A stretch of 64,000 nucleotides of DNA from Prorocentrum cordatum (taxonomy: Eukaryota; Sar; Dinophyceae; Prorocentrales; Prorocentraceae), in the NCBI GenBank assembly GCA_963575745.1, contig CAUYUJ010009458.1:424205-488204 (forward strand). The letters run 5' to 3'. Both the position numbers and the translations under genes were made by a program. Shown here piece after piece: positions 1 through 8,920 of the stretch. The notes under the pieces are model-generated. The model did not search any database. It was not told where the DNA came from and saw only the letters and a program-made list of their open reading frames with translations. Numbering within the stretch: the first letter of the stretch is position 1; each line of letters starts with the position of its first letter.

Positions 1-309
1 TTCGAAGTGACCTGGGGGCACGGGCACTCCACTGAGTACCTGGCGTCACGGGGCGTATCTTCCTTCTTGAAGACCTACGTGGGCAATGCAGTTGCTGAAT
101 ATGCAAGGCAATGTGGTGCCATGCAATGCACATCATAACACAGCATACGCGTGCATAACATAGCACCGATCAGCATATCATGTCACGGCACCATTTCGCA
201 CCAATGAAACACAGAACGTGACATATCATAGCATTCGCATAAAATGGTGCAGTTTACCTGAGCACGGTATGATGTAATCATTGCACAGCATGGAATGGCA
301 TTGCATTGA
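1..309. repeat. Degenerate GCAT-type short repeats, no gene
   Basis: From about 83 to 309 the sequence is built from loosely repeated words such as GCAATGC, ATAGCA, CAGCATA and CACATCATA. It resembles the degenerate short-word tandem repeats seen again at 16624-16890. No open frame of interest lies here. Confidence 0.45.
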
Positions 310-953
310 GCTGAAGCTGATCATCAGCATCGCACCGCGCATCCTGACGCGTGCGCGAAGAGCGAGCGCCCAGGTCGCGGTGCGAGGCGTCTGGGCTCCG
401 TCCGCACAGTGGTGATTTCACTCCTGCTGCACAGCTCACACATCGCCAGGGCGTGAGGGGTATTTGCGCGGCCGCAGACGGCGACGCTTCGGGCGCAGAT
501 GCGCCAGCAATGCGCACACCGTTCTGTCCGGAGCGTTCGCTGTAGTGCTCGAGCGTGTGCGCCGCAGCACCGATCCTGGCAAGACCCATCCTGGGCCCAC
601 GACTTGTGCATGCGCCTTTCTTGGCCACGCGAGGAGGGCGTGCGCGCCAGTCCTGGGCCCAGGATGGGCCCCGTCAGGGCCCGCGTCGGCGTGCAGCTGG
701 GCGCCCTCCCATGCCGGGGTGATGCGATGCTGCTCTCTGTGGTTCCCCTCGTCCGCCCAGCGCCTCGGCCTCGCTCGCCGTCCCTGCGTTCCCCGGCCCG
801 CGGCGCCGCGTGCTCGCCCCCCGGCCGCCGCCGAGCCCTCCTGGCGCGACGTGCCGAGGCCCGTGGAGCAGGACACCGCCCTGCAGAATGGGCTGGCGTT
901 CATGGACGCCGAGGTGGAGTGGAAGCTGGCGTCCCAGGAGGGATGCTCTCCCC
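310..953. other. GC-rich stretch without a recognisable gene
   Basis: Open frames exist on both strands but are Arg/Pro/Ala-rich and overlap one another, as expected by chance in GC-rich DNA. A short inverted repeat is visible: CCCATCCTGGGCCCA near 584-600 and its reverse complement near 651-672. Nothing else is supportable. Confidence 0.5.
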
Positions 954-959
954 CTGGGG

Positions 960-1154
960 CTGATGCTGCCCCCAGCGTGCTTAGGGGCCACGTCCCAGAA
1001 GTGATCTCGAGCACCCCGAAGGAGTGACGAAAGAGCGTCGGGCGAGTGGCTCCCAGAGCCCGACACGGCAAGACCCTGGAGGTTCGGTACTTTTTGTTGG
1101 GCGCTCGAGATTCTTTCTGGTGGTCAAAGTTACAGCAGGCTGGGACATCACAAC
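960..1154 (-). mobile_element. M2-family small inverted-repeat element, copy 1
   Basis: This 195-bp element is the reverse complement of the repeats at 24864-25078 and 33889-34059. Shared blocks include GAGTGACGAAAGAG, a CCCGACACG core and a GGGACATCA end. Its ends are diverged versions of the CTTATG inverted termini. It is flanked by CTGGGG (954-959) and TTGGGG (1155-1160), a likely 6-bp target duplication with one mismatch. It has no coding capacity, so it is MITE-like and presumably moved by an unknown transposase. Confidence 0.7.
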
Positions 1155-1160
1155 TTGGGG

Positions 1161-1482
1161 ACACTGGCAGCGATGCCTGGCCCACCCGTGTGTGCATGGC
1201 GGAGGCATGGATCCAAGGGCGCCCTCGAGGGCGCGAAGTTATTCGCGCTTCGCGGTTCGGCTCCGATTCCTCATCCTCCTCTTCTCCCCTGGGAGGCGGC
1301 GCGCGAGCGCGAAGTTATTCGCACTTCGTGCTTCCCGCAGCGCGAAGCGCGAAGCTGGGAGCCCTTGTGTGTCCGGCCACAGGGCGCGCCCCGAGCACCG
1401 CGTGCACGGCGGTGCAGGCCCTGGAGCAGGGACGGCCTTGGTCGCGGGGGCGCCGGATGCAGGATGTTGTCTCCGCCCTTCG
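1161..1482. other. Unassigned GC-rich stretch with short palindromes
   Basis: The word GCGAAGTTATTCGC occurs twice (around 1237 and 1308), each followed by further GCGAAGC/GCTTCGC words that can pair. No gene is supported. Confidence 0.4.
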
Positions 1483-1545
1483 GGTTGGTGTTAGGTCGGG
1501 CGTGTCCCCCTACAGGGGGATTGTCGACGAAAAATAAAGAATACC

Positions 1546-1775
1546 TGCGGCGATTTCAGGGGTGTCAGGTGCAATGTAGTCCAACCCTGGCTGACACATT
1601 AGGGTCCTGCATGGTAGTATGATGTTGTAGCGAGCTGCAGGGTCATCTGGTAGAGGAATGCCCCGCCAGATTTTGATTCCCGTTGCTCTGTGTCAGCACT
1701 GGTGATCTGTCGGTGATGCTTTGGCTCAAGTCAAAAGGATGTTTCAATCCGTTCGGCTGACGCCCACTCCGCGCA
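1546..1775 (+). repeat. 5' LTR of Copia element 1
   Basis: 230 bp, TG...CA, identical by eye to 7482-7711. It should contain promoter and polyadenylation signals, but I see no TATA box. It contains TTTGGCTCAAG at 1720-1730, matching the last 11 bases of the dinoflagellate spliced leader; this may be coincidence. Confidence 0.95.
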
Positions 1776-1793
1776 TGGTAGCCTGGAGCCGTG
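1776..1793 (+). promoter_or_regulatory. Primer-binding site of Copia element 1
   Basis: TGGTAGCCTGGAGCC starts directly after the 5' LTR. The leading TGG pairs with the CCA tail of a tRNA. The first seven bases fit a eukaryotic initiator-Met acceptor stem, but the rest does not, so the priming tRNA is uncertain. Confidence 0.75.
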
Positions 1794-1800
1794 GTTGACA

Positions 1801-1955
1801 CGATCGACGAACTGTGGTCGACACGATAGAGAGCGTGGCAGTGAACACGATAGAGGTCGTGGTCGACACGATAGAGAGTGGAGTGAACACGATAGAGGTC
1901 GTGGACACGATAGAGAGCGGTGTGAACACGATAGAGATCGTGGGCACGATAGAGA
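1801..1955 (+). repeat. Tandem repeat in the Copia element 1 leader
   Basis: About nine copies of ACACGATAGAG separated by 5-9 variable bases (GTGG, GTCG, GAGTGA) fill the leader between primer-binding site and Gag start. Read in another frame it gives a repetitive VDTIES-like peptide, which I treat as non-functional. The leader of Copia element 2 also carries tandem repeats, though of unrelated sequence. Confidence 0.8.
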
Positions 1956-1958
1956 GTG

Positions 1959-4900
1959 ATGGAGGCGCTGACGCAGAGGCTGGCCCAGCTCGAAGAGCAA
2001 CAGCGGCAGCAGCGTACGGTGATCGAGACTCAGCAGAGGCAGCTCACGGCGGCGCAGAATGAGCTGGCGGCGGTGCGGGCAGCAGGCGACGGCGCGGCAG
2101 CCCAGCAGCCAGCAGGAGAAGCACGAGCAGGCGCGCCGATCTCTTTGGTGGACCTGCGAGTTGGCAACAAGCCCGAGATCTTCACAGGCGAGGCCAAGGA
2201 GTGGAAGAACTGGTCGTTCAAGATGCGTCAGTACCTGTCGGCGATAGACGAGACGCTGCACGCGGAGGTGCTCGACGTGGACGCGAACCCGACGAGAGAG
2301 CTCACGATGAACGACATGGCCGCCGAAGCCCAGAGGAGAGCCAGGCAGCTGGCGTTCATCCTCACCATGCACACGAAGGACGTAGCGTTGCAGATGGTCA
2401 CGAAGCTACCAGATCCCAGCAACGGCTACGAGATCTGGCGGAGGTTCTTGGAGGAGTTCGAGCCGGCCCACAAGGGCCGCTTCAGGGCGATGCTGATGCA
2501 GATCCTCCAGTACCAGTTCACAGGTGACCGTGGACTAGCCATCGAGGAGTTCGAGAGGCTCGTCAGGCAGTACGAGGCGCAGTCTGGCGACATCCTCCAG
2601 GAGACCATCAAGGCGGCGGTGATCTCGAACAACCCTGAGGACCCTGAATGGAGGAGACACGTCGGCCTCAACGCGACGAGATTGCAGGACTACGCGTCGC
2701 TGAAGGACGAGTGGAAGGCGGTTCACCAAGCGGAGAGGCGTTGGGGTGTCGATGGCGACTCGGCTCCCATGGAGGTGGACGCGCTTACCTCGAAGGGCAA
2801 GGGCAAGGATGGCGGTAAAGGCAAGGGTAAGGATGGCGGCAGAGGCAAAGGCAAAGGAGATGGCAAGGGTAAGGACGGCGGCAGAGGCAAAGGTAAGGGA
2901 GATGGCAAAGACAAGAACAAAGGCGAGGCCAGCAAGAAGGAGAGGAAGTGTTTCTTCTGCAGAGAGAAGGGCCACGAGCGCAAGGATTGCCCGAAGTTCA
3001 CCGCGTGGCTCGAGGAGAAGAAGAAGGCGGGACACGCTGGAGGCTCGGGGACGGCCGCGGCGCTCAACACGGTGCAGCAGGACGACGGCTGGGTGTTCAT
3101 GGTTGACGAGGAGTTCGAGGGCGACGAGCTGTGCGAACTCATCATGGTCGACTCAGGCGCCTCGGCAAACGTATGTCCTCGAGACCACGTGCCCGAGAAC
3201 GGCCTGCGAGAGGAAGCACGTCCGAGGCGCATGACAACGGCGACTGGCGAGCTGATTGCGCAGCATGGGCGACGTCGGGTTTCATATGAGACGGAGTTCG
3301 GTAAGATCACGACGGACTACAGGGTGCTAGACGTGAAGAGGCCGATCTGGTCGCTGGGCGCGATGATCGAGTCGGGGTGCGACGCCTACTTCACGAAGAG
3401 CAAGTCGTGGATCGTCAAAGATGGCAAGGAGTTGGAGCTGATCAGGAAGGGCAACTTGTTCTACGCGATCGCTCGGCCTTCGAAGATCGGAGGCTCGAAC
3501 GCGCTGGAGCTCAACCCTTTGACGCAGGCGGAGATCGAGCAGAGAGCGCTGGCCAGAGAGCACGCGGCGTTCGGGGCGGCTGGACCAGCAGCCGAGGCCA
3601 CGCTTGCAGAAGATGGGGATCCAGCAGTTCGCATCAAAGTGCCGACAGGACCTGCCACGCCGACGGCAGAGGAACGGGCTCAACACGAGTCCGCGGGGCA
3701 CGTACCCTACAGGAGCTGGTGCAGTCACTGCGTGGCGGCGAGGGCGGCGGACAAACCTCATCGACGAAGCGAGGACCCGACGGGCCTGAGCGCAGAGGAG
3801 GCAGCGATCCCACGCATCGAGTTTGACTTCGCGGAGATCGGACGAGAATCAGATGCAAGCCCTGGCATTCCGTCCCTCAACGGAGTAGACGTCGGGTCGG
3901 AGAGCTTGTCGGCGACTCTGTGCCCCAGCAAGGCCTTCAGCGAGTACCTGGTGGAGACGATCCTGGCGTTCGTGGACGCGCTGGGCCACAACGCGGTGCT
4001 GCTTCACTCGGACCAGGAGCCAGTGCTAGTGCAGTTGCTGAAGGCGGTGCAGAGCAAGAGGGTGAAGCGGACTCTGGTCAGGCATGGGCCGAGAGGCAGC
4101 CACCAGAGCCAGGGCAAGATAGAGGGCGCCAACAGGGTCATCAACGGCGTCCTGAGAGCGATCTGGATCAACATGGAGGAGCACATGGGCGAGAAGGTGT
4201 CGACCGACAGCATCCTGATCGCCTGGGGGGTCAGGCACGCGGCATGGAGCTTGACGAGGTTCCAGGTGAAGAGCGACGGCCGAACCCCCTACGTGCGGAT
4301 CTTCGGCAAGGCCTACGGCGGGGAGGTGCTTCCCTTCGGCGAGCGCGTGATGTACAAGTACACGGCGGTGCCCAGCGGCAACCTGGACCAGAAGTGGGCG
4401 CACGGGGTGTGGGTCGGCAAGGCACCGCTGACGGACGAACACCTCGTCCTGACCGTGGACGGCGTGAAGAAAGCGAGATCGGTACATCGACTGCCAGTTG
4501 ACGAGCGGTACGTAAAGGAGGAGCTGGCGAAGGTGAAGGGTCTGCCGTGGAACGGCACGGCATCGGATCTGAAGGCGCCGATCGTGTCGCAGCAGGATCA
4601 GGGGCCATCAGGGCACAGGAGGCTCTACCTGACGAGGGCGATCGTGCAGAAGTACGGGCCTACGCCTGGGTGCTCGGGCTGCGCGGGGCTGGGGCCACAT
4701 ACCGAGGTGTGTCGAGCGAGGCTGGAGAAGATGGTGGCAGACGCGGCGGCAGGGCCGAGAGGCATCGCAGTCGGCACGCCGCTGGCGGCGAGACCAGACC
4801 CAGGGCCGCCCGCAGGCGCTGCAGAACCATCGTCGGCAGCGAGCGGCGACGCTCCCAGGACACCAGCTGGGGGCGACGGCAGCGGAGGAGTCGCGGCCGA

Positions 4901-7307
4901 GAACATGGAGGTTGACAGAGCGGACGCTTCGACACAGAGAGGTAGGCCCGCGGCGGTGGCCTTTCCGCAGGAGGCCCCCGAGCGCCCGACGGCGAAGGTG
5001 AGGTCTCAACCCCCTGTGGCGATCCCAGCCGTGGGAGGCGCAGGCACGGTCGTCGTCAGCGAGAGCGAGGCGAGGTCCAGCACAGACGACGTGATGATCG
5101 GGGGCCTGCACGTGATCGATGGCGTGGACGTGGTGGCGATGCTCATCCCAGAGGAGGACGAGTGGAGGCTCGCGGCGATGGACGACGGCAACTTCGAGAC
5201 CACCACCGACGACAGCCAGAGCGACATGATCGGCGAGGTGAACTACGAGGACCCCGCGTCGGCGGAAGGGATCGTGGCGTACGACTCGAGGACTGGCGAG
5301 CAGCTGGACAGCGAAGAGGTGCGCAAGGGGAGGTCCAAGGAGCTGCGCGACCTGGCGGAGTTCGAGGTGAAGATCGAGGTGGACGAGTCCGAGATGATCA
5401 GCAAGCCAGGGAAGAAGATCTGGTCGAAGTGGGTGGAGACGCGGAAGGACCCGAACAGCGCCGAGGTCAGGAGCAGGCTGGTCGCAACCGAGATCAACAC
5501 AGGCGAGGTTAGGACGGACTGCTTCGCTGCGACGCCGCCGTTGAAGTTCGTGAGACTGATACTGGCGTGGGCGGCGAGTTACAGTCCCAGAAGGAACAGC
5601 GCGGGGGTCAAGATGATCCTGTTGCTGTTTGACATCTCTGTGGCGTTCTTCCACGGCCTGGTGCGGAAGGTCCTGTACGTGGTACCGCCGAAGGACCTGC
5701 GCAAGAAGGGCAAGGTGTGGAGGCTGCTTCGGAGCCTATATGGAACGAGGGACGCGAGCCAGGTGTTCCAGACGTACGTGGCGGACAACCTGAGCGAGCA
5801 CGGCTTCGACAGGAACGCGGTGGTCCCGTGCTTGTACTGGAGTAGCGAGCTGGAGGCGCTGGGGGTTCACTGGGGCGATGACTTCATCTACGCCCTGCCG
5901 AACGACAGCGCCGACGACCTCGAACAGCTGATGAGGGAAGTGTTCAAGGTGAAGATCTGCGAGCGCGTGGGGCCCAACTGCAAGTCCAGTGCGGCGTTTC
6001 TGCACAGGACGCTTTCATGGAGTTCGAAGGGTTTCACCTGGGCGCACGACCCGACTCACACCGTGGCGATGGCCAAGGCTTTCGGCTTCGACGGGCAGAC
6101 ACGCTTAGACCAGGAGAAGTGGGTCGTGACGGTCGCGCCGGGCTCCAAGACGGTGGGCAAGACTCGTGATGCTGCAGACCCCCTTGACGAAGAAGGAGCA
6201 GCACTATACCGAGCACTCGTGGGGACGGCGCTCTATGTCGGCCAAGACCGTCCCGAGGCGCAGTACGCGACAAAGGAAGTCGCTCGCCACATGTCGACGC
6301 CAACGAGATCGGCGTGGTGTGCCCTCAAGCGATTGTGCAAGTACTATTCGGAGGTGCCGTTGCTCGTGTGGGAGTTCAATTACCAGAAGATGCCAGAGGA
6401 CGTGAGAGTGGTCACGGACGCGAACTGGGCTGGCGAGCTGGAGGCATTGCGTTCTACCTCGGCTGGCTGGGTATACTTCGGAGGCCATCTGCTCGAAGCC
6501 TATTCCTCGACGCAGCAGATAGTGGCCTTATCGACGGCGGAGAGCGAGTACATATCAATAACAAAAGGAGCTGCACATGCATTGGAGGTCAGGAGCGCGC
6601 TCGCCGAGTACGGCTGGGTCAAGAAGGTGATCTGCGAGGCGGACTCGTCAGCTGGACGGTCGATGGCCACAAGACGTGGCGTGGGTCGAGTGCGTCATCT
6701 AGACGCGCGCCTGTTGTGGCTACAAGAGTTGTGCGCAGACGGCACGATCGAGATGCGCGTGAAGCCTGGGGAGTCCAACGAGGCGGACCTGGGCACCAAG
6801 ATGGTCGACATACAGAGGGTGACCAAGTTGATGAAGACTACGTCGCTGCGGCCTCCTGGGGGCTGGGGCTGCTGGGTTGTGGCAGCGGCACTGGAGAAGG
6901 CGACTGCAGCAAACGACTGCAGCGTCGACTTGGTCAAGTACGACGGGGAGATGGATCGGACCAGCAGGAGTGTCTTCGAGAGCTGGGTGCTGGTAGCCCT
7001 CATCGGCATGGGCGTGCTCTCGTTGATCCTGGGGCTCGCGTGTGGCTATGCCGTGGGAAGGTGCTGCTCGCCGAGGAGCGCCACTGGCGAACGGCGCAAT
7101 GTGGAGTCCACGCAGACGGAGGAGCTCGAGATCATTCCGTACTGGGAGTGGCTGCTGAACGACCTGCAGAAGGAGCTGCACTCCAGGGGCGTGAAGGCGA
7201 TCCCGAAGCTGAAGGGCCACTGCATCCAGAAGCTGTTGGAGATCGACCAGGTGCGCCTGGTGAGGCCACAGCACTGGCCGCGGGTCAAGAGAGTGAGGCA
7301 GTTTTGA
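1959..7307 (+). CDS. Copia-type Gag-Pol polyprotein with C-terminal membrane and SAP-like module
   Basis: A single 1782-residue frame; I chose ATG at 1959 over GTG at 1956. Order: N-terminal coiled coil; Gag; Lys/Gly-rich repeats before a CCHC knuckle (C331, C334, H339, C344); protease DSG at D398; integrase with a compact H576-H581-C588-C591 finger and D623, D685, E722; reverse transcriptase with D1225 (FDISVAFFHG) and D1307-D1308 (WGDDF); RNase H with D1487, E1528 and D1562. This is the self-copying machinery of a virus-like particle. Unusually, a hydrophobic segment (about 1676-1700) and a SAP-like helix pair (about 1738-1768) follow RNase H. The integrase finger has only six residues between its second His and first Cys, far fewer than classical integrases. 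All listed catalytic residues are present and no stop or frameshift is seen, so it is probably functional. Confidence 0.95.
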   Translation: MEALTQRLAQLEEQQRQQRTVIETQQRQLTAAQNELAAVRAAGDGAAAQQPAGEARAGAPISLVDLRVGNKPEIFTGEAKEWKNWSFKMRQYLSAIDETLHAEVLDVDANPTRELTMNDMAAEAQRRARQLAFILTMHTKDVALQMVTKLPDPSNGYEIWRRFLEEFEPAHKGRFRAMLMQILQYQFTGDRGLAIEEFERLVRQYEAQSGDILQETIKAAVISNNPEDPEWRRHVGLNATRLQDYASLKDEWKAVHQAERRWGVDGDSAPMEVDALTSKGKGKDGGKGKGKDGGRGKGKGDGKGKDGGRGKGKGDGKDKNKGEASKKERKCFFCREKGHERKDCPKFTAWLEEKKKAGHAGGSGTAAALNTVQQDDGWVFMVDEEFEGDELCELIMVDSGASANVCPRDHVPENGLREEARPRRMTTATGELIAQHGRRRVSYETEFGKITTDYRVLDVKRPIWSLGAMIESGCDAYFTKSKSWIVKDGKELELIRKGNLFYAIARPSKIGGSNALELNPLTQAEIEQRALAREHAAFGAAGPAAEATLAEDGDPAVRIKVPTGPATPTAEERAQHESAGHVPYRSWCSHCVAARAADKPHRRSEDPTGLSAEEAAIPRIEFDFAEIGRESDASPGIPSLNGVDVGSESLSATLCPSKAFSEYLVETILAFVDALGHNAVLLHSDQEPVLVQLLKAVQSKRVKRTLVRHGPRGSHQSQGKIEGANRVINGVLRAIWINMEEHMGEKVSTDSILIAWGVRHAAWSLTRFQVKSDGRTPYVRIFGKAYGGEVLPFGERVMYKYTAVPSGNLDQKWAHGVWVGKAPLTDEHLVLTVDGVKKARSVHRLPVDERYVKEELAKVKGLPWNGTASDLKAPIVSQQDQGPSGHRRLYLTRAIVQKYGPTPGCSGCAGLGPHTEVCRARLEKMVADAAAGPRGIAVGTPLAARPDPGPPAGAAEPSSAASGDAPRTPAGGDGSGGVAAENMEVDRADASTQRGRPAAVAFPQEAPERPTAKVRSQPPVAIPAVGGAGTVVVSESEARSSTDDVMIGGLHVIDGVDVVAMLIPEEDEWRLAAMDDGNFETTTDDSQSDMIGEVNYEDPASAEGIVAYDSRTGEQLDSEEVRKGRSKELRDLAEFEVKIEVDESEMISKPGKKIWSKWVETRKDPNSAEVRSRLVATEINTGEVRTDCFAATPPLKFVRLILAWAASYSPRRNSAGVKMILLLFDISVAFFHGLVRKVLYVVPPKDLRKKGKVWRLLRSLYGTRDASQVFQTYVADNLSEHGFDRNAVVPCLYWSSELEALGVHWGDDFIYALPNDSADDLEQLMREVFKVKICERVGPNCKSSAAFLHRTLSWSSKGFTWAHDPTHTVAMAKAFGFDGQTRLDQEKWVVTVAPGSKTVGKTRDAADPLDEEGAALYRALVGTALYVGQDRPEAQYATKEVARHMSTPTRSAWCALKRLCKYYSEVPLLVWEFNYQKMPEDVRVVTDANWAGELEALRSTSAGWVYFGGHLLEAYSSTQQIVALSTAESEYISITKGAAHALEVRSALAEYGWVKKVICEADSSAGRSMATRRGVGRVRHLDARLLWLQELCADGTIEMRVKPGESNEADLGTKMVDIQRVTKLMKTTSLRPPGGWGCWVVAAALEKATAANDCSVDLVKYDGEMDRTSRSVFESWVLVALIGMGVLSLILGLACGYAVGRCCSPRSATGERRNVESTQTEELEIIPYWEWLLNDLQKELHSRGVKAIPKLKGHCIQKLLEIDQVRLVRPQHWPRVKRVRQF

Positions 7308-7466
7308 ACGTGGATTCGCGCCGATGGCACTTCTCGGGGCGTTTAAGTCCTGGCCAGGCCTGCAAAGCAGATCAGGCAGCATCGGTGCGTTTCAGAGTGC
7401 GTGCGCCTTGAGCACGCGAGGACTGCAACCTGACAGATGCCGAGTCGACTTGCGATTGAGCATGCG

Positions 7467-7481
7467 CGAGTCGAGAGGAGG
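7467..7481 (+). promoter_or_regulatory. Polypurine tract of Copia element 1
   Basis: The purine run GAGAGGAGG lies immediately before the 3' LTR, where second-strand priming is expected. Copia element 2 has GCGAGGAGG at the same place. Confidence 0.75.
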
Positions 7482-7711
7482 TGCGGCGATTTCAGGGGTG
7501 TCAGGTGCAATGTAGTCCAACCCTGGCTGACACATTAGGGTCCTGCATGGTAGTATGATGTTGTAGCGAGCTGCAGGGTCATCTGGTAGAGGAATGCCCC
7601 GCCAGATTTTGATTCCCGTTGCTCTGTGTCAGCACTGGTGATCTGTCGGTGATGCTTTGGCTCAAGTCAAAAGGATGTTTCAATCCGTTCGGCTGACGCC
7701 CACTCCGCGCA
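7482..7711 (+). repeat. 3' LTR of Copia element 1
   Basis: 230 bp, identical to the 5' LTR, followed by the ATACC target duplication at 7712-7716. Confidence 0.95.
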
Positions 7712-7861
7712 ATACCCCAAAAATATTCCAAAAAGGTCAAACAATATTCAAAAAGTAGTCCCCAGACTATGTTTGGCCTATTTGTTGTTTATTTTGGGGG
7801 TATGTTTTATTTTTCGTCGAAAATCGCCCTGTAGGGGGACAGGCCCGACTTCAGGCTGGTG

Positions 7862-8329
7862 GCAGTGTCCACGTCCCAGGGCACGCCTCCACCGAACGGG
7901 TGGGTATCCAGTACGGTCGAGACGGGTACGGAGAGAATAAGGGCGAAGTGTGGCAGCAGTGCCTGCCCGCTTGTTGAGCAGGATTCGTCGTGAAGGTCGC
8001 ACGGACATGATCCACGTGATACAGAAGTCGCCTGCCCAACAAGGGCCAGTGTTGCTTTTGGACAGCATTCGTTGTTGGTCAGCTCCGTCCCCAATTCGAG
8101 CGTCCAGAGATGTGTCCTGGCGGTCCAAGAGGGGGTGAGGATTAGGGGGGTGCATCTCGTGGCCATGGAATCTCCCCGACTTAATGGCCGCCTCACCTCC
8201 TTTTGACACTGCCCCTGGCCCCACCTGGTCCGTGCACATGCCGCGCGCCATGATGCGCCCCCCCTTCTTCCTGGCCACCCCCTTTCCGGCCTACCCGAAT
8301 ATTGACGACCATCCCTCGGGGGCCCCCAA
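7862..8329. other. Unassigned stretch, no gene seen
   Basis: Mixed-composition sequence after the M1 right end. The open frames here on either strand are short or Arg/Pro-rich, and no motif is recognised. Confidence 0.5.
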
Positions 8330-8448
8330 ACGGGGTGGTGACCACACCGTGCGGTGAGTTGGTGGGGATTCGGTGGCACCGCATGGTTTTGGGACTCGGG
8401 TCGTTCTCCGAGGACGTCTCGGGCGACAGGAGCTTCCGGGGTCCGAAA

Positions 8449-8523
8449 ACCGTGCGGTGACGGACCGTGCGGTGAGGTCTCTTGGGCCTCCGAGGTCGCC
8501 GCACGGTCTGTCACCGCACCGTT
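8449..8523. repeat. Hairpin with CCGTGCGGTGA arms
   Basis: Two copies of CCGTGCGGTGA at about 8449-8475 are followed, after a spacer of about 22 bases, by their reverse complement (CCGCACGGT...TCACCGCACGGT-like) at about 8499-8523. The arms are about 25 bases with a few mismatches. More single CCGTGCGGTG words lie at 8345-8360. Function unknown; no gene is nearby. Confidence 0.6.
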
Positions 8524-8730
8524 TCGGGACTCCAAAATCCCCGCGTGGACTACCTCGCCGTCGCTCAGGCGGGTCCTCTGCGCGTCTCGCCCCCCGGCTC
8601 CACCCTGTCCGCCAGCAGCGGTCCTCTGCGCGGGGCGCGCCTGGATCGCGACCCCGGCTGGCACCCGCCAGCACGTGGAGCCCAACCCTCCGTAAGTCCC
8701 CGCTCCGTGGCCCCTGGCCCCAGGGAGCGA

Positions 8731-8920
8731 GGGACCGGAAGCGGCACGGTCATAAATTTTGGGAGGTCCGCTCAGAGTTCCTGGGTCGGTGCTGCCCCCA
8801 TCACTGGCGCGGGCAGCGCGGCAGGGGCGGCGCCAGAGGCGCCGCCGGGGGGGTCCAACGCAGAGCTAAGGACTCCGCGCGGAGTTCCGAAAGTTTCTGT
8901 TTGTGCCGTTTCTGCTCCTG
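8731..8920. mobile_element. M3-family hairpin element, diverged copy 1
   Basis: The left arm (GCGGCACGGTCATAAAT, then GGAGGTCCGCTC) and the right arm (CTCCGCGCGGAGTTCC, then TTTGTGCCGTTTCTGC) are imperfect inverted copies. The loop holds GGGGCGGCGCC...GGCGCCGCC. The same arrangement, better preserved, is at 30504-30659. No clear target duplication, so the ends are approximate. Confidence 0.5.

Larger units (their letters stand above)
1546..7711 (+). mobile_element. Intact Copia-type LTR retrotransposon
   Basis: This is a complete element of 6166 bp. Identical 230-bp LTRs begin TG and end CA, and the element is bounded by the 5-bp target duplication ATACC at 1541-1545 and 7712-7716. In order it has 5' LTR, primer-binding site, a leader with tandem repeats, one long Gag-Pol frame, a purine tract and 3' LTR. 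Integrase precedes reverse transcriptase, which is the Copia (Pseudoviridae) order. Identical LTRs and an uninterrupted frame imply a recent insertion. It is nested inside an M1 element. Confidence 0.96.
1491..7853. mobile_element. M1-family small inverted-repeat element, copy A, split by a Copia insertion
   Basis: The two halves are 1491-1545 and 7717-7853, which rejoin to about 192 bp. The termini are TTAGGTCGGG on the left and CCCGACTTCA on the right. Each terminus is followed inward by a palindromic CCCCCTACAGGGGG-type block. The 8 bp outside are GGTTGGTG (1483-1490) and GGCTGGTG (7854-7861), a target duplication with one mismatch. Copies at 26598-26754 and 28051-28215 share the ends and the palindromic block. 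The Copia element inserted into its interior and duplicated ATACC. Confidence 0.8.

Noticed and set aside
1956-1958. GTG at 1956 as the Copia start
   Set aside because: ATG follows immediately at 1959, and eukaryotic initiation at GTG is unlikely.
6984-7307. Envelope glycoprotein in the Copia element
   Set aside because: Only one short hydrophobic segment followed by a SAP-like tail inside the same polyprotein; no signal peptide, Cys-rich ectodomain or separate ORF.
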